This document shows, piece after piece, positions 45,919 to 54,334 of a DNA stretch of 64,000 nt. The translations under genes and the position numbers were made by a program. The notes below the pieces were generated by a model. It had not been told where the DNA came from. It worked only from the letters and a program-made list of their open reading frames with translations, and did no database searches. The first letter of the stretch is position 1. Every line of letters begins with the position of its first letter. The stretch is from Beduini massiliensis (GTDB lineage Bacteria > Bacillota_I > Bacilli_A > Erysipelotrichales > Coprobacillaceae), in the NCBI RefSeq assembly GCF_000829905.1, contig NZ_CDPP01000004.1:458001-522000 (forward strand). Reading direction: 5' to 3'.

Positions 45919-46833
45919 ATGATCGACGATAAACTTAAAACATTTGTTAAAGTAGTTGAATGTCAAAACTATACACAGGCAGCGAATCTGCTTCATTTAA
46001 CACAGCCTGCTGTTACTCAGCATATCAAAGCACTAGAACAGCATTATCAGCATAAGCTGATTGATCATCCGCATAAATCTTTTCGATTAACTAAAGCAGG
46101 GGAAATGCTGTACGATTATGCAAGGATTCAGATTCATAATGAAGAACTTTTTGAAAAAATGATTACTATGCACTCTGCACCATTTACAATCGGTGCAACA
46201 CTGTCGATTGCCGACTACTATATTCCAACCTTGCTTGCTCCAGTGTTAATCACCTCTAAGCAAGAATATCAGATTATTGTGGCAAACACACAAAATCTTA
46301 TTCAGGAAATGATGAATGGAAAAGTGGAATGTGCTTTTGTCGAAGGTCATTTTGATGCCGATCTTTTTGATTATCATTTATTTAAGAAAGAACGTTTTAT
46401 TCCGGTAGCACGAAGTATCCATCCACTTACCGATCGGGATATTTCCTTCAATGACTTATTTTCTTATCCTTTGTTTGTCCGTGAAAAAGGATCCGGTACA
46501 CGAGCCATTTTAGAAGATTATTTGAATCAGACACTCTACCATCTTCATTCTTTTCATCATTGCAATGAAATCGGAAATCTATCAATGATTAAAACATTAA
46601 TCAAGCATACGAATGGCATTACCTTTGTTTATGAAGGGGTCGTGGCAGAAGAATTAAAAAAAGGACAGTTAAAAGAACTTCGTGTAACCGATTTTGAAAT
46701 TACGCGACCGATGCACTTTATTTATTTAAAATCTAATATAAACAGAATAGTTTATCAGCAGTTTTTCAAAAATTTGATGAACAATCATGAAGTTCCTCAT
46801 TCTGCTTTAGATAAAGAAATCACCATTCCATAA
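45919..46833 (+). CDS. LysR family transcriptional regulator
   Basis: A 304-residue LysR regulator. N-terminal winged helix (residues 1-60: FVKVVECQNYTQAANLLHLT followed by QPAVTQHIKALE), then the effector domain with FTIGATLSIADYYIPTLLAP. Divergent from the YeiH-family gene, so probably its activator, in the CysL/YeiE style. AGAGGTG lies 7 bases before the ATG. Monocistronic. Confidence 0.9.
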   Translation: MIDDKLKTFVKVVECQNYTQAANLLHLTQPAVTQHIKALEQHYQHKLIDHPHKSFRLTKAGEMLYDYARIQIHNEELFEKMITMHSAPFTIGATLSIADYYIPTLLAPVLITSKQEYQIIVANTQNLIQEMMNGKVECAFVEGHFDADLFDYHLFKKERFIPVARSIHPLTDRDISFNDLFSYPLFVREKGSGTRAILEDYLNQTLYHLHSFHHCNEIGNLSMIKTLIKHTNGITFVYEGVVAEELKKGQLKELRVTDFEITRPMHFIYLKSNINRIVYQQFFKNLMNNHEVPHSALDKEITIP

Positions 46834-46846
46834 GACACTCCTATAA

Positions 46847-46891
46847 AAAAATACACAGCCGATACAATGTTTTGTACTCACTGTGTATTTT
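46847..46891. terminator. Bidirectional terminator
   Basis: Stem AAAATACACAG / CTGTGTATTTT with a secondary TACAA/TTGTA pairing in the loop; between convergent LysR and ROK genes. Confidence 0.8.
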
Positions 46892-46899
46892 CATTTTTA

Positions 46900-47796
46900 T
46901 TATACTAATTGATATAACTGCATGAAATTGTATAGAGCCCCTAAGAGATTAGAATCATTATTGAATTTACATTTCACGACATTTGGTTTTCCGATGTGTG
47001 GAACTTTTTCCCAAATAACATCTACCTGATTTTTCAATTCTTCAATCAAGCGTGGCTGTTCACTGATTCCGCCACCGATACAAATCATATCCGGATCAAA
47101 AATTAACTGGCAGTTATAAAAATGTACTGCCGCTGAATAACAGAAATCTTTTAAAATTTCTTTAGCATCATGATCCCCCTCATGAAGCATTTCAAAGAAC
47201 TTTTCACCATCAAAAGCATCTTTGGGCATTCCTTTTTTTATTGATAATTTAGCGCCTAAAAGCAACGCTGAATTTTGATGTGCCCAAATGACCGGTTCCT
47301 TATGACGATCCATTTCATTTAGCAGGAAACTTACTTCTCCCGCGATTAAACGATTTCCACGATGAATACGTTTATTTTTAATGACCGCTCCGGCTATACC
47401 GGTACCAAAGGCAATCACAATCGCATCTTGAACATCTTTTGCACTTCCAATCCAAACTTCGGCTAAGCCCGCACATTTCCCGTCATTTTCTACTGCTACA
47501 GGTAAATGATCACAACGTTTTGAAACAACGTCTTTTAGACATACTTGATGCAGAAAAGGAAGATTCCCACCATTATAAACGATTCCTTTTTCCACATCGA
47601 CAGCTCCCGGAGTTGATATTGCAATCCCCTCCACTTGGCCTTTGAATTGTTGATATACCTTTTCCAAAGAATCGATGAATCCTTCTGCTCCTTGATCAAG
47701 AACAGTAGGAATTTTATCTTTAGATGTGATTTCTCCCGTTGGGGTAATTGTTGCATATTTTACGAATGACCCGCCAATATCAAATACTAAATACAT
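46900..47796 (-). CDS. ROK family sugar kinase
   Basis: A 298-residue ROK kinase. The phosphate-1 motif is F-D-I-G-G-S-F-V-K at residues 4-12, the ATP/sugar site A-F-G-T-G-I-A-G near 130, and E-N-D-G-K-C-A-G-L-A-E near 101 provides the catalytic Asp. The zinc motif (CxCGxxGCxE) of classical glucokinases is absent, as in a known Firmicute subgroup. It may phosphorylate glucose, a hexosamine or a related sugar, useful for the hexose set free by GH35. The ATG at 47796 follows AGGAGGG by 8 bases. Confidence 0.85.
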   Translation of the reverse strand: MYLVFDIGGSFVKYATITPTGEITSKDKIPTVLDQGAEGFIDSLEKVYQQFKGQVEGIAISTPGAVDVEKGIVYNGGNLPFLHQVCLKDVVSKRCDHLPVAVENDGKCAGLAEVWIGSAKDVQDAIVIAFGTGIAGAVIKNKRIHRGNRLIAGEVSFLLNEMDRHKEPVIWAHQNSALLLGAKLSIKKGMPKDAFDGEKFFEMLHEGDHDAKEILKDFCYSAAVHFYNCQLIFDPDMICIGGGISEQPRLIEELKNQVDVIWEKVPHIGKPNVVKCKFNNDSNLLGALYNFMQLYQLV

Positions 47797-47880
47797 GTTA
47801 TTCACCCTCCTTTTTTGATTATACACTGAAACGCTTACATAAGGAATAAAAATTTGTTACAATGACTTAGAGGTGAGATT

Positions 47881-48654
47881 ATGACAAAATTATTTTTCTT
47901 TGATATTGATGGAACCATTGCTCATGGTCAGCATATTCCAAAAGAAAATATCACAGCTTTAAAACAACTTCATAAACTTGGACATTATACATTTATTTGT
48001 ACCGGTCGCCCAATCGGCTACGCTAAAATGCTGTTTGGTGATTTAGTCGATGGTTATATTACCAGCAATGGTCGCCAAGCTTATTTTCATAATGAACAAA
48101 TATTGGATAAACCGTTGACACCCGAGGAAGTAAAACGCTTTATCTCTATCTGTGAAAGTGTCCATTGTGATTATGCGTTTATCGGCAGTCAAAAAGGCTA
48201 TATCAGCAATGTATCAGAGACATTGTTTGAAAAATTAAACGGTCAGTATAAACGAGATGATTTTTTTGAACGTGTTTGGAAGCCCGAAGAAATAACCCCC
48301 TATATCTTTGATGTTTTCTACAAAGACGATGATCATTTTAAACAGATTGTCAATGCCTTTGAAAAGGAGGTTATATTAAATGACCATCATGGTGCTTTTT
48401 CAGCGGATGCGACAACAATCTCACATGACAAAGGTGACGGAATTGCCAGCGTATTAAAACATTTAAAAATGGAAGATGCCGATAGTTTTGCATTTGGTGA
48501 TGGCAGCAACGATTTATGTATGTTTAAGTCCGTTAAAAATAAAATAGCGATGGGCAACGCCATTGATAGCCTAAAAAAGGAAGCGACATATATCAGCAGT
48601 GATTATTTAGATGGTGGTATTGTCAATGCTTTAAAACATTTTAATATATTATAA
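47881..48654 (+). CDS. Cof-type HAD-IIB phosphatase
   Basis: A 257-residue HAD hydrolase: motif I D-I-D-G-T at residues 8-12, motif II T-G-R-P-I-G near 41, Lys in SHDKGDG near 180 and motif IV G-D-G-S-N-D near 203. It is divergent from the ROK kinase gene. Substrate unknown; sugar phosphates are common. GAGGTGAG lies 7 bases before the ATG. Own terminator. Confidence 0.87.
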   Translation: MTKLFFFDIDGTIAHGQHIPKENITALKQLHKLGHYTFICTGRPIGYAKMLFGDLVDGYITSNGRQAYFHNEQILDKPLTPEEVKRFISICESVHCDYAFIGSQKGYISNVSETLFEKLNGQYKRDDFFERVWKPEEITPYIFDVFYKDDDHFKQIVNAFEKEVILNDHHGAFSADATTISHDKGDGIASVLKHLKMEDADSFAFGDGSNDLCMFKSVKNKIAMGNAIDSLKKEATYISSDYLDGGIVNALKHFNIL

Positions 48655-48657
48655 GAG

Positions 48658-48687
48658 AAAGACGGATTCTAAAGAGTTCGTCTTTTT
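48658..48687 (+). terminator. Terminator of HAD gene
   Basis: Stem AAAGACG / CGTCTTT with a 14-base loop, then TTAAT. Confidence 0.65.
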
Positions 48688-48690
48688 AAT

Positions 48691-48717
48691 AAAAAAGATC
48701 CATCATGAAGATGGATC
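48691..48717 (-). terminator. Terminator of AI-2E family gene
   Basis: Minus-strand stem GATCCATC / GATGGATC with a 5-base loop, followed by TTTTTTATTAAA; includes the stop codon. Confidence 0.85.
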
Positions 48718-49806
48718 AGGTTCGTCATTAATATTTCGATACAAGTGAATTTTACCAGTATCATTAAGATTCATGATAATAATAATCACGATCGGGCAAA
48801 TCAACAGCCCCAATACGCCAAATACTTTTGCTCCGGCAAACATACTAATCAGCATCAGCAATGGATGGATTCCCACTTGTTTTCCGACTATCTTTGGTTC
48901 AATGATATTGCGGATGATAGTGATTATAATATAAAGAATCAACATTCCTATCGCTAAAGTAATTTCATTATTGATAAACAGGTAAACTACCCATGGAATC
49001 ATAATGCCGCCGGTTCCCAAAACAGGCAGAACATCAAAGATTGAAATCAGCAAGGCAATTAAGAAAGGACTGCCTACTCCCAAAATCATAAACCCCACTG
49101 ATAATTCCACAAACGTAATCGTCATTAGTTTCGCATATGCAAAGATGATTTGCAGTAATGTGTTGACTGCATAATCCTTAATTTCATAAAGCAGGCCTTT
49201 TACCTTAGGTGAACACTGAGCTAAGATAAATCGATTGATATGATGATAATCGATGGCGATAAAGAAAGAAGAAATGATGGTCACCAAAGCACTTAACAGA
49301 AAATTTGGAATACTGGCAATAAATCCCGAAATAAATTTCATTGAACTGCTTGAAATCACACTTCCAAAAGCGACCACAATTTCCATAAAGTTAGACTCTG
49401 CGTCTTTCAGCATTGCCAACAGCTGCGGAGAAAGACTGCCTACTAAACTTTCTATATCATTAAACAATCTCGTTACGGTTGGCTCAATATATACTTCAAT
49501 CAGGGTTGGAAGATTTTTTAAATTTTCTCCGATAATAATCACCAGCTTAAAGACAAGCAAACTGATTCCGGCTCCAATCAATATATACAACAATAATAAA
49601 ATGATAATGGCAATTCGTTCATTTTTAGCGTGCATCACTCTTTTTAAAGGCTTAATGATCATCTGCAGCAATGCCACAATCAAAAAAGCTAATATAAAAG
49701 GAAACAGCCATGCCATAGCGTACTTGAAAACAAAATAAGCAATGATGGCAATTAACCCATAATAAAGTACATTAATAATAAAAGAACGCTTTTTTTCTAT
49801 ATCCAT
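48703..49806 (-). CDS. AI-2E family transporter (YdiK/YtvI-like permease)
   Basis: A 367-residue membrane protein with about eight helices. The GLLYEIKDYAVNTLLQIIFAY region and DVLPVLGTGGIMIPWVVYLF are the family signatures. Members have been proposed to export the quorum signal AI-2 or to act as Na+/H+ antiporters; the role is unresolved. The ATG at 49806 follows AGAGGTG; a longer frame upstream has no ribosome site. Monocistronic, divergent from the hydrogenase operon. Confidence 0.83.
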   Translation of the reverse strand: MDIEKKRSFIINVLYYGLIAIIAYFVFKYAMAWLFPFILAFLIVALLQMIIKPLKRVMHAKNERIAIIILLLLYILIGAGISLLVFKLVIIIGENLKNLPTLIEVYIEPTVTRLFNDIESLVGSLSPQLLAMLKDAESNFMEIVVAFGSVISSSSMKFISGFIASIPNFLLSALVTIISSFFIAIDYHHINRFILAQCSPKVKGLLYEIKDYAVNTLLQIIFAYAKLMTITFVELSVGFMILGVGSPFLIALLISIFDVLPVLGTGGIMIPWVVYLFINNEITLAIGMLILYIIITIIRNIIEPKIVGKQVGIHPLLMLISMFAGAKVFGVLGLLICPIVIIIIMNLNDTGKIHLYRNINDEPDPSS

Positions 49807-49965
49807 AAGGTCACCTCTTTTTTTGTATTTTAACATATTTCTTATTAAATTTATAATAGAATTATAATGTGTTTTCAAAACTCTATTCGAAAAATGAAAA
49901 CGGTATCATTTTATGGTGTTTTTTGTTATAATGGGAATAGATAAAAATAAGAAAGAGGTGTGGAA

Positions 49966-50466
49966 ATGGAAAAATTAAATAAGAAGGCTATAGACTTCGT
50001 CGAGGATGTCATTTATCGCCATAAAGACGAGATGGGACCGGTAAAATTAATGCTTCATGAAATACAGCATGAACTTGGATATATTCCATTCAAAGCAATG
50101 CAGATGATGAGTGATGCTTTAGATATCCCGGTATCACAAATTTATGGTGTAGTGACTTTCTATGCACAGTTTACAACTGAACCTAAAGGTGAACATGTCA
50201 TTGGGGTATGCTTGGGGACTGCCTGCTATGTCAATGGTTCACAGACAATTTTGGATTTATTAGTAGAAATGACCGGGGCCCCTGTTAATGGAACAAGTGA
50301 AGATGGTATTTTTTCGATCGATGCAACCCGTTGTGTCGGAGCCTGCGGTTTAGCTCCGGTAGTCAGTGTAGATGGAGTCGTCTTTGGTTGTTCTAAACAA
50401 TTGGATGAACTCAAATACTTAGTCCTTTCTTATAAAAAAGGAGAGACTCCTGAGGCACAGGCATGA
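49966..50466 (+). CDS. hydC: NAD-dependent hydrogenase subunit HydC (NuoE-like)
   Basis: A 166-residue thioredoxin-like [2Fe-2S] protein. The cluster ligands are C-L-G-T-A-C (C-x4-C, near residue 83) and C-V-G-A-C-G (C-x3-C, near 123). It passes electrons between the HydB flavin module and HydA. ATG at 49966 has AGAGGTG 5 bases upstream; the GTG two codons before is inside it. The operon promoter region has TATAAT at 49927-49932 with a weak -35. First gene of a ten-gene hydrogenase operon with overlapping or nearly overlapping frames. Confidence 0.9.
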   Translation: MEKLNKKAIDFVEDVIYRHKDEMGPVKLMLHEIQHELGYIPFKAMQMMSDALDIPVSQIYGVVTFYAQFTTEPKGEHVIGVCLGTACYVNGSQTILDLLVEMTGAPVNGTSEDGIFSIDATRCVGACGLAPVVSVDGVVFGCSKQLDELKYLVLSYKKGETPEAQA

Positions 50467-50825
50467 TTTTAAAAGATGTGATTAAAATTCTTGATGCAGA
50501 TGTCATTTATTCTGAAGATCCAGCAATTTTGGAGAAAGAGTATATCGATGCTTTTGCCAGTGATTTGATGAGTGATGCTCTCGCCTTGATATTAGATCAT
50601 AATGAAGCTACATTACTGATCACCGGTTTGGCAAACACACAGGCAATCCGTACCGCTGAAATGCTGGATTTATCCGTTATCGTTTATGTGCGCGGAAAAA
50701 TTCCAAACGAGGAACAAATTCAAACAGCGAAAATGTCAGGCATTGCTCTTCTTAGTGTTAAGCATACGATGTTTCAGACATGCGGTTTACTTTATGAAGC
50801 CGGATTGGGAAGATTAAATGATTAA
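50463..50825 (+). CDS. DRTGG domain protein
   Basis: A 120-residue protein consisting of a DRTGG-type domain (after the motif found in phosphotransacetylase-like regulators; here LLITGLANTQAIRTAEML and LDLSVIVYVRGKIPN). Such small proteins occur in hydrogenase operons of Clostridia and may sense a nucleotide or redox state. It overlaps its neighbours by 4 and 8 bases. Function unknown. Confidence 0.75.
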   Translation: MILKDVIKILDADVIYSEDPAILEKEYIDAFASDLMSDALALILDHNEATLLITGLANTQAIRTAEMLDLSVIVYVRGKIPNEEQIQTAKMSGIALLSVKHTMFQTCGLLYEAGLGRLND

Positions 50826-51228
50826 GCATTATGACGTCTTGAAAGACGATTATGAAAATGCTGGAAAAGTATCAAGTGACATCAAGCGAACATTAAAACA
50901 GTTGGGATTAGATACTAAAACATTAAGGAATGTGGCGATTGCCGCTTATGAAGCAGAGATCAATATGATTATTCACAGTTTAGGAGGCGATATTACTTTT
51001 GAACTGAGCGATGAAGGAGAAGTGATTTTATGCTTTGATGATATTGGTCCCGGTATTCCTAATTTAGATTTGGCTTTGCAGCCGGGGTGGTCAACCGCTT
51101 CAGCAAAAGCAAGAGAACTTGGTTTTGGTGCAGGAATGGGATTAGTGAACATGAAACGTGTTGCCAATGATTTCCATATTGAATCTTCACCCCAAGGGAC
51201 ACATCTTAAAATGAGGTTTTCTTCATGA
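50818..51228 (+). CDS. ATP-binding protein (anti-sigma/histidine-kinase ATPase fold)
   Basis: A 136-residue GHKL ATPase domain: N-box A-A-Y-E-A-E-I-N-M near residue 42, G1 box D-D-I-G-P-G-I near 77, G2 box G-F-G-A-G-M-G-L near 103. The length is that of anti-sigma-factor kinases of the RsbW/SpoIIAB type. Together with the DRTGG and Fe-S proteins it may transmit a redox signal. Overlaps both neighbours. Confidence 0.83.
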   Translation: MIKHYDVLKDDYENAGKVSSDIKRTLKQLGLDTKTLRNVAIAAYEAEINMIIHSLGGDITFELSDEGEVILCFDDIGPGIPNLDLALQPGWSTASAKARELGFGAGMGLVNMKRVANDFHIESSPQGTHLKMRFSS

Positions 51229-52415
51229 AACCGACAATTTGTTACACATTGCCTTCCTGTAAAAACTGTTTAAAATGTATACGTGCTTGTCCCACAGAGG
51301 CCATCACATTAAAAAACAACGAGATCAAAATCGATCAAAAGAAATGTATTGACTGTGACATGTGCATTGAAAGCTGCGATAGCCGTGGTCTTAAGATTAC
51401 CAATGAACATATAACAAAAACCATGTCACAATATGATTATCGCGTTATTCTCGTTTCAACCAGTATCTTTTCAGATTTTAAGAACTTTGGGGAAGCGAAA
51501 AAAATGTTTAAAGCAATCGAACGTTTGGGTTTTGATGAAGTCGTGCAATACAGTGATATTGAGGGCGCTTTGTATATGGAGTCCATGCATCAGATAGAAA
51601 ACGAGAACAGTTTAAAAATCTCCTCATTCTGTCCGACGATTAACCGACTAATTAAACAAAGCTATCCGACTTTAGTGGATAATCTGCTGCCTTTCAACTA
51701 TCCTGTCGAAGTTGCCGCTAAAAAAGTGCGTGACCGACTTGCAGATCAGCATGGTAAAGTTGGGATTTATTCTTTATGTGAATGTGTCGGAAAAATGACT
51801 TTAGCGAAACATCCCTATGATAATGAAGATTCCTTTATTGATCATGCGATGAGCGTATCGCACATTTTTCCGAAAATCAATCGCTTAAAAAATGAAGATG
51901 AAGCGGAACTTCGAATTAGTCAGGAAGGGATTCAAAGCGTGGTCAGTGATTTCTATCATTTTGCACAGGGAACTCGTCCCGTTGTCAGTATCAGTGGTAT
52001 TGATAACGTTAAAAAAGTATTGGAACTGGCGGAGTTTGGTCATATGGATGAAATTGGTCTGTTAGGTTTATTTGCCTGTTATAAAGGCTGTATCGGCGGA
52101 TACTTCTTATGGTCGAATCCTTTTATCGGACGATTAAATATTGATCAAATGGTCGGGCACTCTACCCATCATCTTGCTTTGCTTAATAACGAAGATTACT
52201 TTAAGGAACATGAGTTAATCGATGAAGAACATATTAGTATGAAAGAAAAGATGCAGCGTTTTAAAAAGATCAGTGAGGTGCTGAGTACACTGCCTCAGTT
52301 TGACTGCGGTGCCTGTGGTTTTCCTAACTGCCGCGCACTTGCCGAACAGATTGTAGATAATGAAGCCGATGATTCCTATTGTCGGGTAAAAAGGAGAGAC
52401 GATCATGCTGATTAA
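51225..52415 (+). CDS. Hydrogenase-like Fe-S protein with degenerate H-cluster domain
   Basis: A 396-residue protein. N-terminal dicluster ferredoxin domain (C-K-N-C-L-K-C-I-R-A-C-P and C-I-D-C-D-M-C-I-E-S-C), a central domain resembling HydA's active-site domain but with changed motifs (S-F-C-P-T-I-N instead of TSCCPxW; C-E-C-V-G-K instead of MPCxxK; F-A-C-Y-K-G-C-I-G-G in place of MxCxxGCxxGGG), and a C-terminal four-Cys Fe-S motif (D-C-G-A-C-G-F-P-N-C-R). It belongs to the sensor-like group of hydrogenase homologues, unlikely to be catalytic. Central component of the accessory module between HydC and HydB. Confidence 0.8.
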   Translation: MKPTICYTLPSCKNCLKCIRACPTEAITLKNNEIKIDQKKCIDCDMCIESCDSRGLKITNEHITKTMSQYDYRVILVSTSIFSDFKNFGEAKKMFKAIERLGFDEVVQYSDIEGALYMESMHQIENENSLKISSFCPTINRLIKQSYPTLVDNLLPFNYPVEVAAKKVRDRLADQHGKVGIYSLCECVGKMTLAKHPYDNEDSFIDHAMSVSHIFPKINRLKNEDEAELRISQEGIQSVVSDFYHFAQGTRPVVSISGIDNVKKVLELAEFGHMDEIGLLGLFACYKGCIGGYFLWSNPFIGRLNIDQMVGHSTHHLALLNNEDYFKEHELIDEEHISMKEKMQRFKKISEVLSTLPQFDCGACGFPNCRALAEQIVDNEADDSYCRVKRRDDHAD

Positions 52416-52734
52416 AGATATAAATCAACTTGAAGAAATAAAAATGATCCATGCCGGTGACCAAGATAAACAAATGGAAGGTGCCTACATTGGAGATCTA
52501 TTAAGTATCGTGATGAGCAAGGCTGAAGAGAATCAGCTTTGGCTGACGGTTCAAGCGCATTTGAATGCACTCGCTGTGGCAACCCTTGTCGATATGGCAG
52601 GCATCCTGTTTGTCGAAGGAACACAAGTTGACGATGCAACGTTAGAAAGGGCTAAAGAATTAAATCTTCCGCTATATACAACTCATCTTTCTGCTTATGA
52701 AGCAGTAAAAAAATTAATAGCTTTAGGTATTTAA
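52405..52734 (+). CDS. DRTGG domain protein
   Basis: A 109-residue relative of the protein at 50463-50825; contains the segment IGDLLSIVMSKAEENQLWLTV and ends with a TTHLSAYEAVKKLI block. Start overlaps the preceding gene by 11 bases with AGGAGAG upstream. Second DRTGG protein of the operon; likely a heterodimer partner or paralogous sensor. Function unknown. Confidence 0.72.
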   Translation: MLIKDINQLEEIKMIHAGDQDKQMEGAYIGDLLSIVMSKAEENQLWLTVQAHLNALAVATLVDMAGILFVEGTQVDDATLERAKELNLPLYTTHLSAYEAVKKLIALGI

Positions 52735-52735
52735 G

Positions 52736-53419
52736 ATGTTTTACGATTTGCATATCCATTCTGCTTTATCGCCATGTGGAGATGACTCCATGACCATTAA
52801 TAATATTATTAACATGGCGATGATTAAAGAATTGGATGTCATCGCTGTTACAGACCACAATTCATTAAAACAACAGACCTATCTAAAACAAATAAGCCGT
52901 AATAAAGTGCAGATCATCTATGGAGTTGAATTACAAACTCGAGAAGAGATTCATGTGCTGGGATATTTCAGAGAAGATAAAGTTCTTCCTGTCATGCAGG
53001 AATGGATAGATCAGCACTTACAAGTGATTTTAAATAAGCCCGAGTTTTTTGGCAATCAGCTGATCTTCAATCAAAATGATGAAATCATTGATCATGAAGA
53101 ACGCTTGCTGCTTTCGTCGCTTGATACTTCGCTTGAAGATACAGTTGCTGCCATCCATCAGCATCATGGGATTGCCGTCCTAGCTCATGTTTTAGATAAA
53201 CGTTACAGTGTTTTTGAAAATTTGGGGTTTATCCCTCCCGATTTAAAAATCGAGGGAATTGAAGTCAAAAGCGATGAACAGATTGACATTGTAAAGAAAA
53301 GAACACCTTATCTAAAAGATATTCCTTTTTTTAGAAATAGTGATGCTCATCAGCTGATTGATATCAGTGAACCGCTTCACTCAATGACTCAAACTCAATT
53401 TGAAGAATTATGGAGATAA
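52736..53419 (+). CDS. PHP-domain metal-dependent phosphoesterase
   Basis: A 227-residue PHP protein. The metal ligands are visible as D-L-H-I-H-S at residues 3-8, A-V-T-D-H-N near 40, the Glu in VELQTREE, the A-H-V near 149 and N-S-D-A-H near 199. Members hydrolyse phosphoesters such as 3',5'-nucleotide bisphosphates. Here it is part of the accessory set of hydrogenase operons seen in Clostridia; the substrate may be a signalling nucleotide (inference). Starts one base after the previous stop. Confidence 0.85.
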   Translation: MFYDLHIHSALSPCGDDSMTINNIINMAMIKELDVIAVTDHNSLKQQTYLKQISRNKVQIIYGVELQTREEIHVLGYFREDKVLPVMQEWIDQHLQVILNKPEFFGNQLIFNQNDEIIDHEERLLLSSLDTSLEDTVAAIHQHHGIAVLAHVLDKRYSVFENLGFIPPDLKIEGIEVKSDEQIDIVKKRTPYLKDIPFFRNSDAHQLIDISEPLHSMTQTQFEELWR

Positions 53420-53422
53420 ATT

Positions 53423-53956
53423 ATGCCTGATATTGCAATGCATTTATTAGATATTGTATATAACTCGATTCGTGCCCTAGCTAAAATGATTACCATCCGC
53501 ATTCATGACAGTGAAAAAGAAAACATGATTGAGATCATTGTTGAAGATGATGGCTGTGGTATGGATGAAGAAACGATTCAGCATGTCATGGACCCTTTCT
53601 TTACCACTCGTACGACTAGAAAAGTAGGATTAGGTGTCCCGCTTTTTAAAGAAGGCGTTTTAGCAACAGGAGGAACTTTCGATATTTCATCCACTGTTGG
53701 AAAAGGAACCATGATTAAAGCATGCTACATTAAAAATCATTGGGATACTCCGCCATTAGGAGATCTAGCGGAAACCTTAGCTACATTAGTTCAAGCAAAC
53801 GATCAAATTGATTATCTCTTTACCTATACAAGCGATACGCATCAATTCTGTTTAGATACAAAAGAAATAAAAGCCATCTTGGATGGTGTTAAAATAAATG
53901 AGCCGGAAATCATACTATGGCTTAAGGACTATATAAAGGAGGGACTCAGCCAATGA
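53423..53956 (+). CDS. Histidine-kinase-like ATPase domain protein
   Basis: A 177-residue GHKL ATPase: N-box IVYNSIRALA (residues 11-20), G1 box D-D-G-C-G-M-D, F-box P-F-F-T-T-R-T-T, G2 box G-L-G-V-P-L and GKGT near 92. There is no phospho-acceptor His domain. Together with the 136-residue ATPase protein it may form a sensor-effector pair. Overlaps the following gene by 4 bases. Confidence 0.83.
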   Translation: MPDIAMHLLDIVYNSIRALAKMITIRIHDSEKENMIEIIVEDDGCGMDEETIQHVMDPFFTTRTTRKVGLGVPLFKEGVLATGGTFDISSTVGKGTMIKACYIKNHWDTPPLGDLAETLATLVQANDQIDYLFTYTSDTHQFCLDTKEIKAILDGVKINEPEIILWLKDYIKEGLSQ

Positions 53957-54321
53957 AGTCATTAAAAGATTTAGAGAAAATGAGAGAACAAGCCAAAAAG
54001 AAAATGGCAATGCGTTCTGATGATGAAAATCAATATCGTGTTGTCGTTGGAATGGCAACCTGTGGTATTGCCGCAGGAGCAAGGCCCGTATTAAATAAAT
54101 TAGTGGAAGAAGTAGCACAGCATCATTTACCAGTAACAGTCACTCAGACAGGGTGTATCGGAATGTGTACATTAGAGCCTATCGTCGAAGTTTTTGATAA
54201 AGAGGGAAACAAAACAACCTATGTATTAATGGATGCAGAAAAAGCAGCAGAAGTTGTAACTCGCCATTTAATCGAAGGACAAGTAGTAACGGAATATACC
54301 GTTGGAAAGTATAAGCAATAG
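53953..54321 (+). CDS. (2Fe-2S) ferredoxin domain protein
   Basis: A 122-residue thioredoxin-like ferredoxin. The Cys ligands are A-T-C-G-I-A-A-G (near residue 37) and T-Q-T-G-C-I-G-M-C (near 72-76), giving the C-x-n-C-x3-C set of this family; the first pair has only one clear Cys, so one ligand is displaced. Homologues are often fused to HydB. It lies directly in front of hydB. Confidence 0.85.
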   Translation: MKSLKDLEKMREQAKKKMAMRSDDENQYRVVVGMATCGIAAGARPVLNKLVEEVAQHHLPVTVTQTGCIGMCTLEPIVEVFDKEGNKTTYVLMDAEKAAEVVTRHLIEGQVVTEYTVGKYKQ

Positions 54322-54334
54322 GGGAGGATGAAAC

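Noticed and set aside
49807-49965. Rex-type redox operator expected ahead of the hydrogenase operon
   Set aside because: No TTGTGAA-n4-TTCACAA-like palindrome could be seen; only a TATAAT with weak -35.
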